Shown: piece after piece, positions 7,215-15,434 of the stretch
Position numbering within the stretch: the first letter of the stretch is position 1
How the letters are laid out: each line of letters starts with the position of its first letter
Origin: Actinokineospora spheciospongiae
Lineage (GTDB): Bacteria; Actinomycetota; Actinomycetes; Mycobacteriales; Pseudonocardiaceae
Direction: 5' to 3'
Assembly (NCBI RefSeq): GCF_000564855.1
Contig: NZ_AYXG01000081.1
Location: forward strand, 48,983-112,982
Length of the DNA stretch: 64,000 nucleotides
The notes under the pieces: model-generated
Told to the model about the DNA's origin: nothing
Seen by the model: only the letters and a program-made list of their open reading frames with translations
The model's database searches: none
Program-made: the position numbers and the translations under genes

Positions 7215-9364
7215 CCGGGGCGCGGCCGCGCGTCGACGGCCCGGCCAAGGTCACCGGCGCCGCCCGCTACGCGGCGGAGTGGCGGGCCGCGGACCTGCGG
7301 CACGCCGCCCTGGTGACGTCCCCCGTGCCCGCGGCGACCATCACGGCCGTCGACACCTCAGCGGCCGAACGCGTCCCCGGAGTGGTGGCGGTGTTCACCC
7401 ACCACAACGCGCCCCGCTTGCGGCCACCCGTCGGCGCCCCCTACGGCGGGCGGCTTCCGTTGCAGGACAACCGCGTGCACTACGAGGGCGAACCGGTCGC
7501 GGTGGTCGTGGCCGAACGCCTCGAACAGGCGCGCGAAGCCGTCGGGCTGGTGCGGTTGGACTACGCGCCACTGTCCGCCGAGACCGACTTCCGCGCGGTC
7601 GCCGACACCGCCGTCCCCACCCCGCCCGCCCGGTGGGGACCGGCCGACACGACCGTCGGGGACCTGGCGGCGGGGATCGCCGAGGCCGACGTGGTGCTCC
7701 GCGCGGAGTACTCGACCGCGGCGCGGCACCACAGCCCGATCGAGACCTCCGCGACCCAGGCCGAGTGGCGCGACGGGGTGTTGACGCTGCGCGACGCCAC
7801 CCAGGGCGTGTTCAACGTGCACGCGGTCGTCTCCTCCGCCCTCGACCTGCCCGCGGACCGGGTCCGGGTGCTCGCGGAGTACACCGGTGGCGGTTTCGGC
7901 AGCAAGGGGTACGTCTGGCCGCACCAGGTCATCGCGGCGATGCTCGCCAGAGAACTGGGCGGCGCGCTGCGGCTGGTGCTCACCAGGGCGCAGAGCTTCA
8001 CCTCGCACGGCTACCAGCCGCCGACCCGCCAGCGGCTCGTCTTGGCGGCGACCGCCGAGGGCAGGTTCACCGCGATCCGGCACGACTCGCTCAGCCCCAC
8101 CTCGACCTACGGCGAGTACGTCGAGATGACCGCCAACGGCAGCCGGGTCGCCTACGCCTGCCCGGCCATCACCACCACCCACCGGGTCGCGCCGGTGGCC
8201 ACCGTCCTGCCCACCCCGATGCGGGCCCCACACGAGGGTCCGGGCATGTTCGCACTGGAGGTGGCCGTCGACGAGGTGGCCTGCGAACTCGGGATCGACC
8301 CGCTGGAGCTGCGGCTGCGCAACCACGCCGAGGTCGACCCGACGAGCGGGAAACCGTTCTCCACCAAGGGACTGCTCGCCTGCTACGCCGAGGGCGCGCG
8401 CCGCTTCGGCTGGGCGGACCGCCCGCGGGCGACCGGCTCGCTGCGCGAGGGCGACCAGCTCATCGGCTGGGGCATGGCCACCGCGGTCATGGCGACCATG
8501 CGGTTCCCCGCCGCCGCCCGCGCCCGCCTGCACGCCGACGGCCGGGTGGTGGTCGAGGCGGGCTGCCAGGAGATCGGCACCGGCACCTACACGATCATGC
8601 CGCAGCTCGCGGCCGAGGTGCTGGGCTGCCCGCCGGAGCAGGTGGTGCTGCGGCTCGGCGACACGGCGCTGCCGCGGACCGGGATGACCGCCGGGTCCTC
8701 GACCACGCTCAGCGTCGGCTCGGCCGTCACCGCCGCCGCCGAGGCGCTCGCCGCCCGGCTCGCGCTGCTGGCCACCGGCGACCCGACCGCGGCGGTCCGG
8801 CTGGACGGGATCGAGCTGACGGTCAAGAACGGCGCGGTCGAGGTCTTCCGGCTCGACGAGCTGTTCGCCCGGCTCGGTGTCGACTCCGTCGCCGCCGGGG
8901 GTTCCTGGGAGCCGCGGGAGAACCAGCGCTCCATGCACACCTTCGGCGCGGTCTTCGCCGAGGTCGCGGTGGACGTCGACCTGCCGGTGCCCCGGGTGCG
9001 CAGGCTGGTGGCCGTCTACAGCGCGGGTCGCATCGTCAACCCGCTCACCGCGCGCGGCCAGATGACCGGCGGCCTGGTGTGGGGCATCGGGCAGGCCCTG
9101 CTGGAGAAGTCCACCACCGACCACCGCCTCGGCCGGTTCGTGGACAAGAACCTCGCGGGCTACCGGCTGCCGGTGAACGCCGACGTGCCCGACCTCGACG
9201 TCGCCTTCGTCGAGGAGTACGACCCGCACGCGAGCGGCATCGGCGCCCGGGGGATCGGCGAGCTCGGCTCGGTCGGGGTGGCCCCGGCCATCGCCAACGC
9301 CGTGCACCACGCCACCGGCAAGCGCGTGCGGTCGCTGCCGATCGCGCTGGAGGACCTGCTGTGA
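7211..9364 (+). CDS. aldehyde oxidoreductase molybdopterin-binding subunit (PaoC-like)
   Basis: 717-residue catalytic subunit of the xanthine oxidase family. GTG 7211 overlaps the FAD-subunit stop. The Mo-cofactor regions GGGFGSKGY, the QEIGTGTYTIMPQ stretch and the C-terminal GARGIGELGSVG are present; the Glu in GIGEL occupies the position of the base-catalyst glutamate. The CO-dehydrogenase selenium-ligand motif AYxCSFR is absent, which argues against CO as substrate. Together with the four-cysteine FAD subunit this predicts oxidation of aldehydes (possibly aromatic) to acids. No XdhC/PaoD insertion chaperone is encoded nearby, so maturation must rely on a factor elsewhere. Confidence 0.88.
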   Translation: MTGARPRVDGPAKVTGAARYAAEWRAADLRHAALVTSPVPAATITAVDTSAAERVPGVVAVFTHHNAPRLRPPVGAPYGGRLPLQDNRVHYEGEPVAVVVAERLEQAREAVGLVRLDYAPLSAETDFRAVADTAVPTPPARWGPADTTVGDLAAGIAEADVVLRAEYSTAARHHSPIETSATQAEWRDGVLTLRDATQGVFNVHAVVSSALDLPADRVRVLAEYTGGGFGSKGYVWPHQVIAAMLARELGGALRLVLTRAQSFTSHGYQPPTRQRLVLAATAEGRFTAIRHDSLSPTSTYGEYVEMTANGSRVAYACPAITTTHRVAPVATVLPTPMRAPHEGPGMFALEVAVDEVACELGIDPLELRLRNHAEVDPTSGKPFSTKGLLACYAEGARRFGWADRPRATGSLREGDQLIGWGMATAVMATMRFPAAARARLHADGRVVVEAGCQEIGTGTYTIMPQLAAEVLGCPPEQVVLRLGDTALPRTGMTAGSSTTLSVGSAVTAAAEALAARLALLATGDPTAAVRLDGIELTVKNGAVEVFRLDELFARLGVDSVAAGGSWEPRENQRSMHTFGAVFAEVAVDVDLPVPRVRRLVAVYSAGRIVNPLTARGQMTGGLVWGIGQALLEKSTTDHRLGRFVDKNLAGYRLPVNADVPDLDVAFVEEYDPHASGIGARGIGELGSVGVAPAIANAVHHATGKRVRSLPIALEDLL

Positions 9365-9879
9365 CCGGCATCCGGCCGTCGTCGGCGGTGGCCGCGGTGG
9401 TCCTCACCGCGGCCTGTTCCGGCACACCCGCCCCACCGCCGTCGTTCCCCGCCGTGGAGTCGCGGGTGGACGCCCTGATCGCGCGGGTGCGCGCCGAGGA
9501 CGGTTTCACCGTCGACCCGCGCAGCGGGCGGGAACCCACCACCGGCTACGTGGTCGGTTCCGCCCGGGACGCGCGGGTCGTGCCCGCCGCGGACCTGTTC
9601 GGCGGCGGTGGCCGGGAGCTGCTGCTCGGCTACCTGCGGGACAACGCCGGGCACTTCACCGCCGACCCCGCGGTCGACCTGGGCGCCTGGTACGACCGCC
9701 GGGGCGCGCGGGTGGTGTTCAGCCTGGTCTCGGTGGTGGCCGACCGGGACAGCGCGCTCCGGTTGGGCGTGCGCAACAACCAGCGCCTGGTCTACGACGT
9801 GGTGGGCAGGGCGGAGCTGCCCACCGGGGTGGGGGTCACCCCGACGACCGCTGGTACAGCACGAAGCGATGGGTCATAG
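9361..9879 (+). CDS. putative lipoprotein, last gene of the aldehyde oxidoreductase operon
   Basis: 172 residues starting at GTG 9361, which overlaps the catalytic-subunit stop by 4 bases. The N-terminus is short, basic and hydrophobic and ends in the lipobox LTAAC, so Cys is probably lipidated and the protein held on the outer face of the membrane. The remainder shows no family I recognise. It contains a DPRSGREPTTGYVVG segment and a strand-rich C-terminus. The last 44 bases overlap the 3' end of the convergent gene. Translational coupling suggests a role connected with the aldehyde or acid substrate outside the membrane, but nothing in the sequence proves it. Confidence 0.72.
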   Translation: MTGIRPSSAVAAVVLTAACSGTPAPPPSFPAVESRVDALIARVRAEDGFTVDPRSGREPTTGYVVGSARDARVVPAADLFGGGGRELLLGYLRDNAGHFTADPAVDLGAWYDRRGARVVFSLVSVVADRDSALRLGVRNNQRLVYDVVGRAELPTGVGVTPTTAGTARSDGS

Positions 9880-10957
9880 CCGTGAGCCACTCGACCTCCC
9901 CCGCCAGGTCTGTGCGCTCGGACCCGCCGTCCTGGGCCACGCGCAGCTGCGCGGCGGCGATGGCGGCGGGCAGGCCGTCCCCCGAGACCGCCTCGTCGCC
10001 GACCAGCTGCGCCGTCGCGGAGTCGACCTCCGCCCGGAAGGCCCGGCGGGCGTCCTGGATCTCCACCACCCGCCGGTGCAGCCAGAAATCCATGTCGCGC
10101 ACCCGGAGCAGGTCGCGCAGCCGCGACTTCGGCGGGTCGAGCGACACCTCGGGCACCGCGTCGTACAGCGCCTTCCACAGCGGGTACAGGACGACGTGCG
10201 CCCGGTAGGCCCCGAACCACTCCCCCAGCTGCGTCAGCCGCGGCCCGACCGTCGGCACCGCCCAGCCGATCAGCGCCAGCGCGGAGCCGACGTCACCGCA
10301 CAGCCACGCCGTCGGTTCCAGGAAGCGCAGGTCACCGCCGAGCTGGCCCGCGGTGATGTCGGCGACCCGGATCGCGCCGTAGACCAGGATCACGCACGCG
10401 CCGACCGTAGTGATCACCATGCCGGTCCGCAGCCACGAGCGGTCGGCGATGCGGGCGAACCGCGCGCAGTTGCGCGCCACGTCGACCTGCCCGGCGATGC
10501 AGGCCACCGCGTAGATGACCAGGTAAGGCGCCTGGGACAGCTGGTGGGTGTACTCCACGTAGAAGTCGTCGAACTTCTGCACCCTCGGGATGAACAGGAA
10601 GAAGGTGGTGACGAACGCCAAGACCATGCCACCGGCGAGCAGCGCCCGGACGGTGCCCTGCCGCCTGGCCCGTTCGGCCGGGTAGGTCCAGTGCGCCATC
10701 AGCACCTGCTGGGCGCCGGTCAGCCCGAGCACGCACACCGCGGAGACCATGCCCGCGCTGTTGGGCACCCCGGTCGTCCGGTCGATGAGGACGTAGACCG
10801 GGGGCAGCAGCACGAGGTAGCCGAGCGCGGAGAAGCCGACGTAGACGCAGAACGCGCTGTTGGCCACGTCGCGCGGGTTCCGCACCAGCGCACCGGTGCG
10901 CAGGACCAGGAAAGCCGCACCGATGAGCAGGCAGATCAGGTGCAGCGTGGTGGTCAA
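9836..10957 (-). CDS. MAB_1171c-type membrane protein (putative transporter)
   Basis: 373 residues with about seven hydrophobic segments in the first two thirds (for example LICLLIGAAFLVLRTG, YLVLLPPVYVLI, LAGGMVLAFVTTFFLFI) and a soluble, charged C-terminal domain of about 120 residues. It matches the actinobacterial family usually labelled MAB_1171c-type putative transporter. The chosen start is TTG 10957, which overlaps the ImmA stop (TTGA); this gives MTTTLHLICLL at the N-terminus. These membrane proteins regularly follow an ImmA/IrrE peptidase gene in actinomycetes, which supports the pairing. Their function is not known to me. Confidence 0.75.
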   Translation of the reverse strand: MTTTLHLICLLIGAAFLVLRTGALVRNPRDVANSAFCVYVGFSALGYLVLLPPVYVLIDRTTGVPNSAGMVSAVCVLGLTGAQQVLMAHWTYPAERARRQGTVRALLAGGMVLAFVTTFFLFIPRVQKFDDFYVEYTHQLSQAPYLVIYAVACIAGQVDVARNCARFARIADRSWLRTGMVITTVGACVILVYGAIRVADITAGQLGGDLRFLEPTAWLCGDVGSALALIGWAVPTVGPRLTQLGEWFGAYRAHVVLYPLWKALYDAVPEVSLDPPKSRLRDLLRVRDMDFWLHRRVVEIQDARRAFRAEVDSATAQLVGDEAVSGDGLPAAIAAAQLRVAQDGGSERTDLAGEVEWLTAMTHRFVLYQRSSG

Positions 10958-11505
10958 ACCCCACCCCCGGCGGGCGCGAACGACCGTTCCAGCCGGGCCA
11001 GCACGGCCGCGGGGCCCGAGCCCGCGGGGCCGCGGCGCGCTGAGAACGACCGGATGCGCAGCAGGATCAGCGAGGCCATCACCTCGGCCTCGAGTTCGTG
11101 GTCGTCGGAGTACTCGGCGCGGGCGAGCATGTCGCGGACCAGGAGCGGGTCCAGGTCGGGGAACAGCAACCGGGAGGTCTCGTCGTCGACAGGCCCGGTG
11201 CTGCGGTGCCCGCAGACGATGTGCGCGAGTTCGTGGGCGATGATGTGTTCCTGGTGCGGCACAGTCGTACCGGCCTCGTAGACGATGAGGTCGGTGCCCG
11301 CCACGGCGAGCCAGAGCCCGGAGCACGGCGAGGCGGCCAGCGCCATCGGCACCAGCTGGATGGGCCTGCCGGTGCGTCTGCTCAGGGCCTCGATGAGCGC
11401 CGCGATGCTGTCGACCTCGGGCAAGTCGAGCGCGGAGAGCCGCGCCTGGCAATCACGCAGGAACCTGGTGACCCTGGCGCGGGAAGTGGGTGCGGTGGGT
11501 GTCAT
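10954..11505 (-). CDS. ImmA/IrrE family metallopeptidase
   Basis: 183-residue protein with the zinc-peptidase motif HELAH inside HIIAHELAHIVCGH. Upstream lies a helical N-terminal part (residues about 10-60) and downstream a helical region with conserved Glu residues that could supply the third zinc ligand. Family members cleave repressors (ImmA of ICEBs1) or respond to DNA damage (IrrE). No XRE-type repressor partner is encoded beside it, so its substrate may be elsewhere. It is translationally coupled to the membrane protein downstream. A 17-bp perfect palindrome lies about 180 bp upstream. Confidence 0.8.
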   Translation of the reverse strand: MTPTAPTSRARVTRFLRDCQARLSALDLPEVDSIAALIEALSRRTGRPIQLVPMALAASPCSGLWLAVAGTDLIVYEAGTTVPHQEHIIAHELAHIVCGHRSTGPVDDETSRLLFPDLDPLLVRDMLARAEYSDDHELEAEVMASLILLRIRSFSARRGPAGSGPAAVLARLERSFAPAGGGV

Positions 11506-11686
11506 CGGTGCTGTGTGCTCCTCGGTGCGGAGGCATGCCTACAGGCCGGTGGGCAAGCGAACCCGGTGTCATACCGCTGAAGGGCGAGGTCGCACCCCCC
11601 GGGAACGGGCGGCGCGGAAAACTCCCCAGTCGACCGTCGCGCAGTTCGTCGGTTTGTCACATCCACCCGATGCTGCCGTATCACCC

Positions 11687-11703
11687 TCGTGTTGACAACA
11701 CGA
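11687..11703. promoter_or_regulatory. 17-bp perfect palindrome upstream of the ImmA gene
   Basis: TCGTGTTG-A-CAACACGA is an 8-1-8 palindrome in the 234-bp spacer between the ImmA gene (start 11505, leftward) and the end of the quinone reductase gene (11740). TTGTCA on the minus strand lies inside it and could be a -35 hexamer for the leftward transcript. A dimeric repressor site is the likeliest reading. The rest of the spacer shows no coding potential. Confidence 0.5.
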
Positions 11704-11739
11704 ATACGCGCACCCCGTTGTGCGCCGTCCAGGTGAGGC

Positions 11740-12738
11740 TCAGCCCACCTCCACCACGATCTTCCCGACCTGCCGGTTCGACTCCAGGTAGTGGTGCGCG
11801 GCGACGATGTCGTCGAGGGCGAAGGTGCGGTCGATGGTGGGGCGCAGCCACCCTCGCACCAGCCCCTCGTTCACGAAGCGCACACCGCGGCGGCGGCGCT
11901 CGGCGTCCCTGGTCAGCTCGAACACGGTGTAACCGCGCAGCGCCAGGCCTTTCGCCACCGCGACCCGCGGGAAGGGGGTCTCCTGGCCGCTGAGGCTGCC
12001 GTAGACCACGACCACGCCACCGGGGGCGGTGGCCGCCGCCAGGTCGGCGACCCCGGGGCCTGCCACCGGGTCGAACACCAGGCGCACACCCGCCCCGCCG
12101 GAGTGGCGCAGCAGCGCCCCGGTCGTCTCCTCCTCCTCGGTGACGACCACCTCGGCCGCGCCCGCCGCGCGCAGCGCCGCCGCCTTCCCCGCAGTACGCG
12201 TGACGGCCACCGGGACGGCGCCGAGGTGCAGGCAGAGCTGGATCGCGGCCAGCCCGACGCTGCTCGACGCGGCGGTGATCGCCACGACGTCCCCCGCGCC
12301 GACGCGGGCGGTGTCGACCAGCGCGCCGTACGCGGTCAGGTAGGGCATCCACACCGCGGCGCCGCGGGCCATGTCGACACCGCCCGGCAGCGGCACCAGC
12401 GAGTCCACCGGCACGACCGCGCGGTCGGCGTAGACGCCGTAGTCGTTCATCGAGAACGTCGGCAGCACGCTCACCTCGGCACCGGGGGCGAACCCGGTCA
12501 CCCCGGCGCCGACCGCCTCGACCGTGCCCGCCGCCTCGGCTCCCAGGCGGGCGGGCAGCGACCGGGGCTGCTCCAGGTAGCGCCCGGAGCGGAAGCTCGC
12601 CTCCGCCCGGTTGAGCCCGATCGCCGCGACCCGCACCAGGACCTCACCGGCACCGGGCGCCCCGGGGTCACCCTGCTCGACCCGCAGCACGTCCGGACCG
12701 CCCACCTCGTGGAACCGCACCACCCTGCCCACGGTCAT
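11740..12738 (-). CDS. zinc-independent MDR family quinone oxidoreductase
   Basis: 332-residue medium-chain dehydrogenase/reductase of the quinone oxidoreductase (QOR) type. The N-terminal GroES-like domain contains GPDVLRVEQGDPGAPGAGEVLVRV, and the Rossmann domain contains ITAASSSVGLAAIQLC as the nucleotide loop. The catalytic zinc-binding Cys/His set of true alcohol dehydrogenases is absent. It would reduce quinones or alpha,beta-unsaturated carbonyls with NADPH. The start overlaps the stop of the SnoaL-like gene (ATGA), so both are in one operon controlled from the divergent TetR promoter region. Confidence 0.88.
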   Translation of the reverse strand: MTVGRVVRFHEVGGPDVLRVEQGDPGAPGAGEVLVRVAAIGLNRAEASFRSGRYLEQPRSLPARLGAEAAGTVEAVGAGVTGFAPGAEVSVLPTFSMNDYGVYADRAVVPVDSLVPLPGGVDMARGAAVWMPYLTAYGALVDTARVGAGDVVAITAASSSVGLAAIQLCLHLGAVPVAVTRTAGKAAALRAAGAAEVVVTEEEETTGALLRHSGGAGVRLVFDPVAGPGVADLAAATAPGGVVVVYGSLSGQETPFPRVAVAKGLALRGYTVFELTRDAERRRRGVRFVNEGLVRGWLRPTIDRTFALDDIVAAHHYLESNRQVGKIVVEVG

Positions 12739-13193
12739 CCCACCTGCGCCGGGTCGGTGAAGTCGCGGTGGCCCAACTGGCGCATCACGTCGACGAAGTC
12801 GAACAGCGCGGTGCGCTCGACCACCTGCTCGCCGCGGAACCGGTCGATGCCCACGGCGGTGAAGTCCGCCCGCCTGCCGCTGGGGGGCAGCCCGCGGAAG
12901 TCACCCAGTTGGGTGCCGATCACCCGGACCCGGGTGATCACCACGTCCCCCTCGCAGACCTGCTCCTGCACGCTGTCGACGACGTCCGGGAACGCCGCGC
13001 GGAAGTCGCGGACCCAGGTGCGGACCCCGTCCGGGCCGTGCAGGTCGAACTGCGGCCAGTGGAAGTCCGGCGCGAAGATCTCGTCCGCGAGGTGCAACTC
13101 GTTGTGCGTGATGACCTGCTCGAACAGCTGCGCGATCCGTGCCTTGCGAGCCGCGGGCGACGTACCGGGCGCGATCTGGGCGGTCATGTCCAC
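12735..13193 (-). CDS. SnoaL-like / NTF2-fold protein (ester cyclase type)
   Basis: 152 residues with the NTF2-fold pattern of SnoaL-like proteins: a helical N-terminus (KARIAQLFEQVITHNELHLADEIFAPDFHWP), then FRAAFPDVVDSVQEQVCEGDVVITRVRVIGTQLG and a C-terminal strand ERTALFDFVDVMRQLG. Family members include polyketide cyclases and many uncharacterised small-molecule-binding proteins. ATG 13193 is taken as start; the next Met two codons in is equally possible. It lies first in a two-gene operon with a quinone reductase, divergent from a TetR gene, which suggests detoxification of a quinone-like compound. Confidence 0.78.
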   Translation of the reverse strand: MDMTAQIAPGTSPAARKARIAQLFEQVITHNELHLADEIFAPDFHWPQFDLHGPDGVRTWVRDFRAAFPDVVDSVQEQVCEGDVVITRVRVIGTQLGDFRGLPPSGRRADFTAVGIDRFRGEQVVERTALFDFVDVMRQLGHRDFTDPAQVG

Positions 13194-13202
13194 TCCCCCA
13201 TC

Positions 13203-13220
13203 TCCAACTGATCCGTTGGA
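13203..13220. promoter_or_regulatory. TetR operator candidate
   Basis: TCCAACTGATCCGTTGGA is an 18-bp palindrome with one mismatched pair (T/C at the seventh position from each end). It lies ten bases upstream of the SnoaL-like start and 62 bases upstream of the TetR start, where one dimer pair could cover both divergent promoters. Confidence 0.7.
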
Positions 13221-13282
13221 ATTAGGCTAGGCAGGGTCGCGGTTCGACGTCAACGGCCGCGCCCGGAGGAGGGTGGTCGCCG

Positions 13283-13879
13283 ATGGCCTGGAACACCGCC
13301 GAGACGCGGCGCAGGCTGCGCGCCGCGGCGACCGCCGAGTTCGCCGCCCACGGTCCACACGGGACGACCATGGACCGCATCGCCCGGCGGGCCGGGATCA
13401 ACAAGGAGCGGCTGTACTCCTACTTCGGCGGCAAGGACGCGCTGTTCGCGACGGTACTCGGCGAGGAGTTGGCCGCGGTGGCCGCGACCGTGCCGCTGGC
13501 CTCCCTCGGCGAGCAGGACATCGGCGAGTTCGCCGGGGCCGTCTTCGACCACCACGCCGCCAACCCGACCCTGGTCCGGCTGCTGCACTGGGAGGGCCTG
13601 GCCTACTCCGGGCCGGTCCCGGACGAGTCGGCGCGCACCGGGTTCTACCTGGCCAAGGTCGAGGCGTTCGAGGCGGCGCGGCGCCGCGGCGCGCTCGCCG
13701 GGTCGCCGGATGCGGCGCACCTGGTGTTCCTGGTGCTGTCCCTGGCGGCCTGGTGGTTCGCGGTGCCCCAGGTCGCGCGGATGCTGACCGGCGCGGACGC
13801 CGACGACCCCGGCGAACTCGCGCACAGGCGCGCCGCGGTGGTCGAGGCCGCGCGGAGGCTGGCCGGTCCGCACGAGTGA
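13283..13879 (+). CDS. TetR family transcriptional regulator
   Basis: 198 residues. The N-terminal HTH is complete: TRRRLRAAATAEFAAHGPHGTTMDRIARRAGINKERLYSYFGGKDALFATVLGEEL (written here as the span of residues 8-63). The C-terminal ligand domain has the TetR_C-type sequence HLVFLVLSLAAWWFAVPQVARM. An RBS GGAGGAGGG lies just upstream of ATG 13283. Divergent orientation to the SnoaL-like/quinone reductase operon and the shared palindrome predict that it represses that operon. Confidence 0.9.
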   Translation: MAWNTAETRRRLRAAATAEFAAHGPHGTTMDRIARRAGINKERLYSYFGGKDALFATVLGEELAAVAATVPLASLGEQDIGEFAGAVFDHHAANPTLVRLLHWEGLAYSGPVPDESARTGFYLAKVEAFEAARRRGALAGSPDAAHLVFLVLSLAAWWFAVPQVARMLTGADADDPGELAHRRAAVVEAARRLAGPHE

Positions 13880-13955
13880 GGGTTGACCCTGATGACGGCG
13901 GGCCGCCCACGCCCTAGCGTCGGGGAACACCGGCCGGATTCAGGAGGACGGACCC

Positions 13956-14057
13956 GTGCGAGGACCCGCCGCAGGACCACTCGACCCGTTTCCCCCCAAC
14001 GGACGACGCACCCGGGCCACCGCGGTCGGTCGACAGCGGCGCGCGGTCTCGTGGTGA
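13956..14057 (+). CDS. short upstream ORF (33 residues) coupled to the MFS gene
   Basis: GTG 13956 is preceded at a good distance by AGGAGG (13942-13947) and opens a 33-codon frame whose TGA (14055-14057) overlaps the GTG start of the MFS gene (GTGA). The peptide is proline- and arginine-rich and matches no family I know; its third codon positions are less GC-biased than in neighbouring genes. The MFS start itself has no Shine-Dalgarno sequence, so translation of this ORF probably delivers ribosomes to it. It may be a regulatory leader peptide or simply a translational enhancer. Confidence 0.5.
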   Translation: MRGPAAGPLDPFPPNGRRTRATAVGRQRRAVSW

Positions 14058-15349
14058 CCGGACGGGCCCGGCAGGCGCCGGGGGCGGGCGGGGAGGTCCC
14101 CGGCGGCACGCGGCTCAACCGCAGGCACCGGCTGGTGTTCGCGGTGTGCGTGGCGGGGGCGTTCTTCGACTCGATGGACCTGCAGGTCATGGCCTTGGTG
14201 TCCCCGGTGCTGCTGCGCGAGTGGGCGCTCACCCCGAGGGCGGTCGGCATGCTCGCGGCCGCGGCGATGCTGGGCATGCTGGTGGGCTCGCTGGTGTTCG
14301 GCCGGGTGGCCGACCGGATCGGGCGGCGACCCGCTTTCCTGGTCACCGTCGCGGTCTTCGCCGGGTTCGGCGCCCTGTGCGCGGCGGCGCAGGGCCCGGC
14401 GCAGTTGACCGTGCTGCGGTTCTGCGTCGGGGTCGGCATGGGCGGGTTCATCCCGGTCGACACCGCGATGCTGCACGAGTTCCTGCCCGAGGGCGCGCGG
14501 GCCCGACTGCTCGCGCTGTGGGCACTGGCGTTCCCGGTCGGGGCACTGGCGGCGACCGCCCTGGTGCGCTCGGTGCTGCCCGCGACCGGCTGGCGGGGCG
14601 CGTTCCTGCTCTGCGCGCTGCCCGCGGTGCTGCTGTTCCCCCTGCGGCGGCTGGTCCCGGAGACCCCCGCTTTCCTGCTCTCGCAGGGCAGGATCGCCGA
14701 GGCGGAGCGGTCGTTGGGCTGGATCTCCCTCGGCGCAACGGTCAGAGTGGACCCGCCCGCCCCCCGGTCGCGCCCCACCCTGCTGTCCGCGCAGCACCGC
14801 TCGACGACCGCGCTGACCGGCCTGCTCTGGTTCACCTGGAGCTTCGCCTACTTCGGCGTGATCCTGTGGCTGCCGACGCTGCTGGTGCTCGCCGGGATGC
14901 CGCTGGCGCAGGTCTTCGCCTACACCCTCGGCTTCCAGTTGGCGGCGATCCTCGGCCGGGTGGCGATGCTGCCGGTGATCCGGGTGGTCGGGCTGCCCGC
15001 GGTCGTCGTGGGCACCGGGATCGGCGCGGCGACCCTGGTGCTCTGGTTCGGCGCGCTGCCCGCCGCCGGGCTGCTGGTGGTCGCGGGCTACGGGTTGTCG
15101 TTCTGCCAGGAGGGCGGCTTCAGCGGCATCGTGCCGTTCACCCCGCGGCTGTACCCGGTCGAGCTGCGTTCCGGCGGAGTCGGCGCGGCGAACGCGGCAG
15201 GCCGGGTGGCGAGCCTGCTCGCGCCCCTGCTGGTCGGCGTGCTGACGGCGGCAGGGCAGCGCTACGTGGCCTTCGTCGTGTTCGGGCTTTGCTTCCTGGC
15301 GGCCGGGGTCACAGCCCTGGCGCTGCGCGGGCACCGCGGTCCGGCCTGA
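14054..15349 (+). CDS. MFS transporter, AAHS (aromatic acid:H+ symporter)-like
   Basis: 431 residues from GTG 14054. TM1 contains FFDSMDLQVMALVSP, the D-x2-DLQ pattern of the aromatic acid:H+ symporter family (BenK, PcaK), and the loop motif GRVADRIGRRPAFLV follows TM2. A GMGGFIPVDTAMLHEFLPEGARARL stretch in TM4-5 also fits that family. Longer N-terminal extensions are open but lack any hydrophobic or conserved character. Probably takes up an aromatic or other organic acid; the actual substrate cannot be read from sequence. It follows the TetR gene by 174 bp and may be a separate transcript. Confidence 0.82.
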   Translation: MTGRARQAPGAGGEVPGGTRLNRRHRLVFAVCVAGAFFDSMDLQVMALVSPVLLREWALTPRAVGMLAAAAMLGMLVGSLVFGRVADRIGRRPAFLVTVAVFAGFGALCAAAQGPAQLTVLRFCVGVGMGGFIPVDTAMLHEFLPEGARARLLALWALAFPVGALAATALVRSVLPATGWRGAFLLCALPAVLLFPLRRLVPETPAFLLSQGRIAEAERSLGWISLGATVRVDPPAPRSRPTLLSAQHRSTTALTGLLWFTWSFAYFGVILWLPTLLVLAGMPLAQVFAYTLGFQLAAILGRVAMLPVIRVVGLPAVVVGTGIGAATLVLWFGALPAAGLLVVAGYGLSFCQEGGFSGIVPFTPRLYPVELRSGGVGAANAAGRVASLLAPLLVGVLTAAGQRYVAFVVFGLCFLAAGVTALALRGHRGPA

Positions 15350-15434
15350 ACAGCGCGGCGGCCGGTCACCCGGACTCGATCCGGCCCAGCGGGGACGCGC
15401 TCGGCGCGAGGACCCCAGCGGTCGCCGAAAAAGC

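Noticed and set aside
7211..9364. CO dehydrogenase large subunit
   Set aside because: The AYxCSFR active-site motif is missing, and the FAD subunit has PaoB-type [4Fe-4S] cysteines.
9608..11281. 557-residue plus-strand open frame
   Set aside because: Antisense to the ImmA and MAB_1171c-type genes, both of which have recognisable motifs and a good start/stop overlap.
13883..14053. Longer N-terminus for the AAHS-type MFS gene starting at 13883
   Set aside because: The extra 57 residues are Arg/Pro/Thr-rich without helices, and a coupled short ORF in another frame with a strong RBS ends exactly at GTG 14054.
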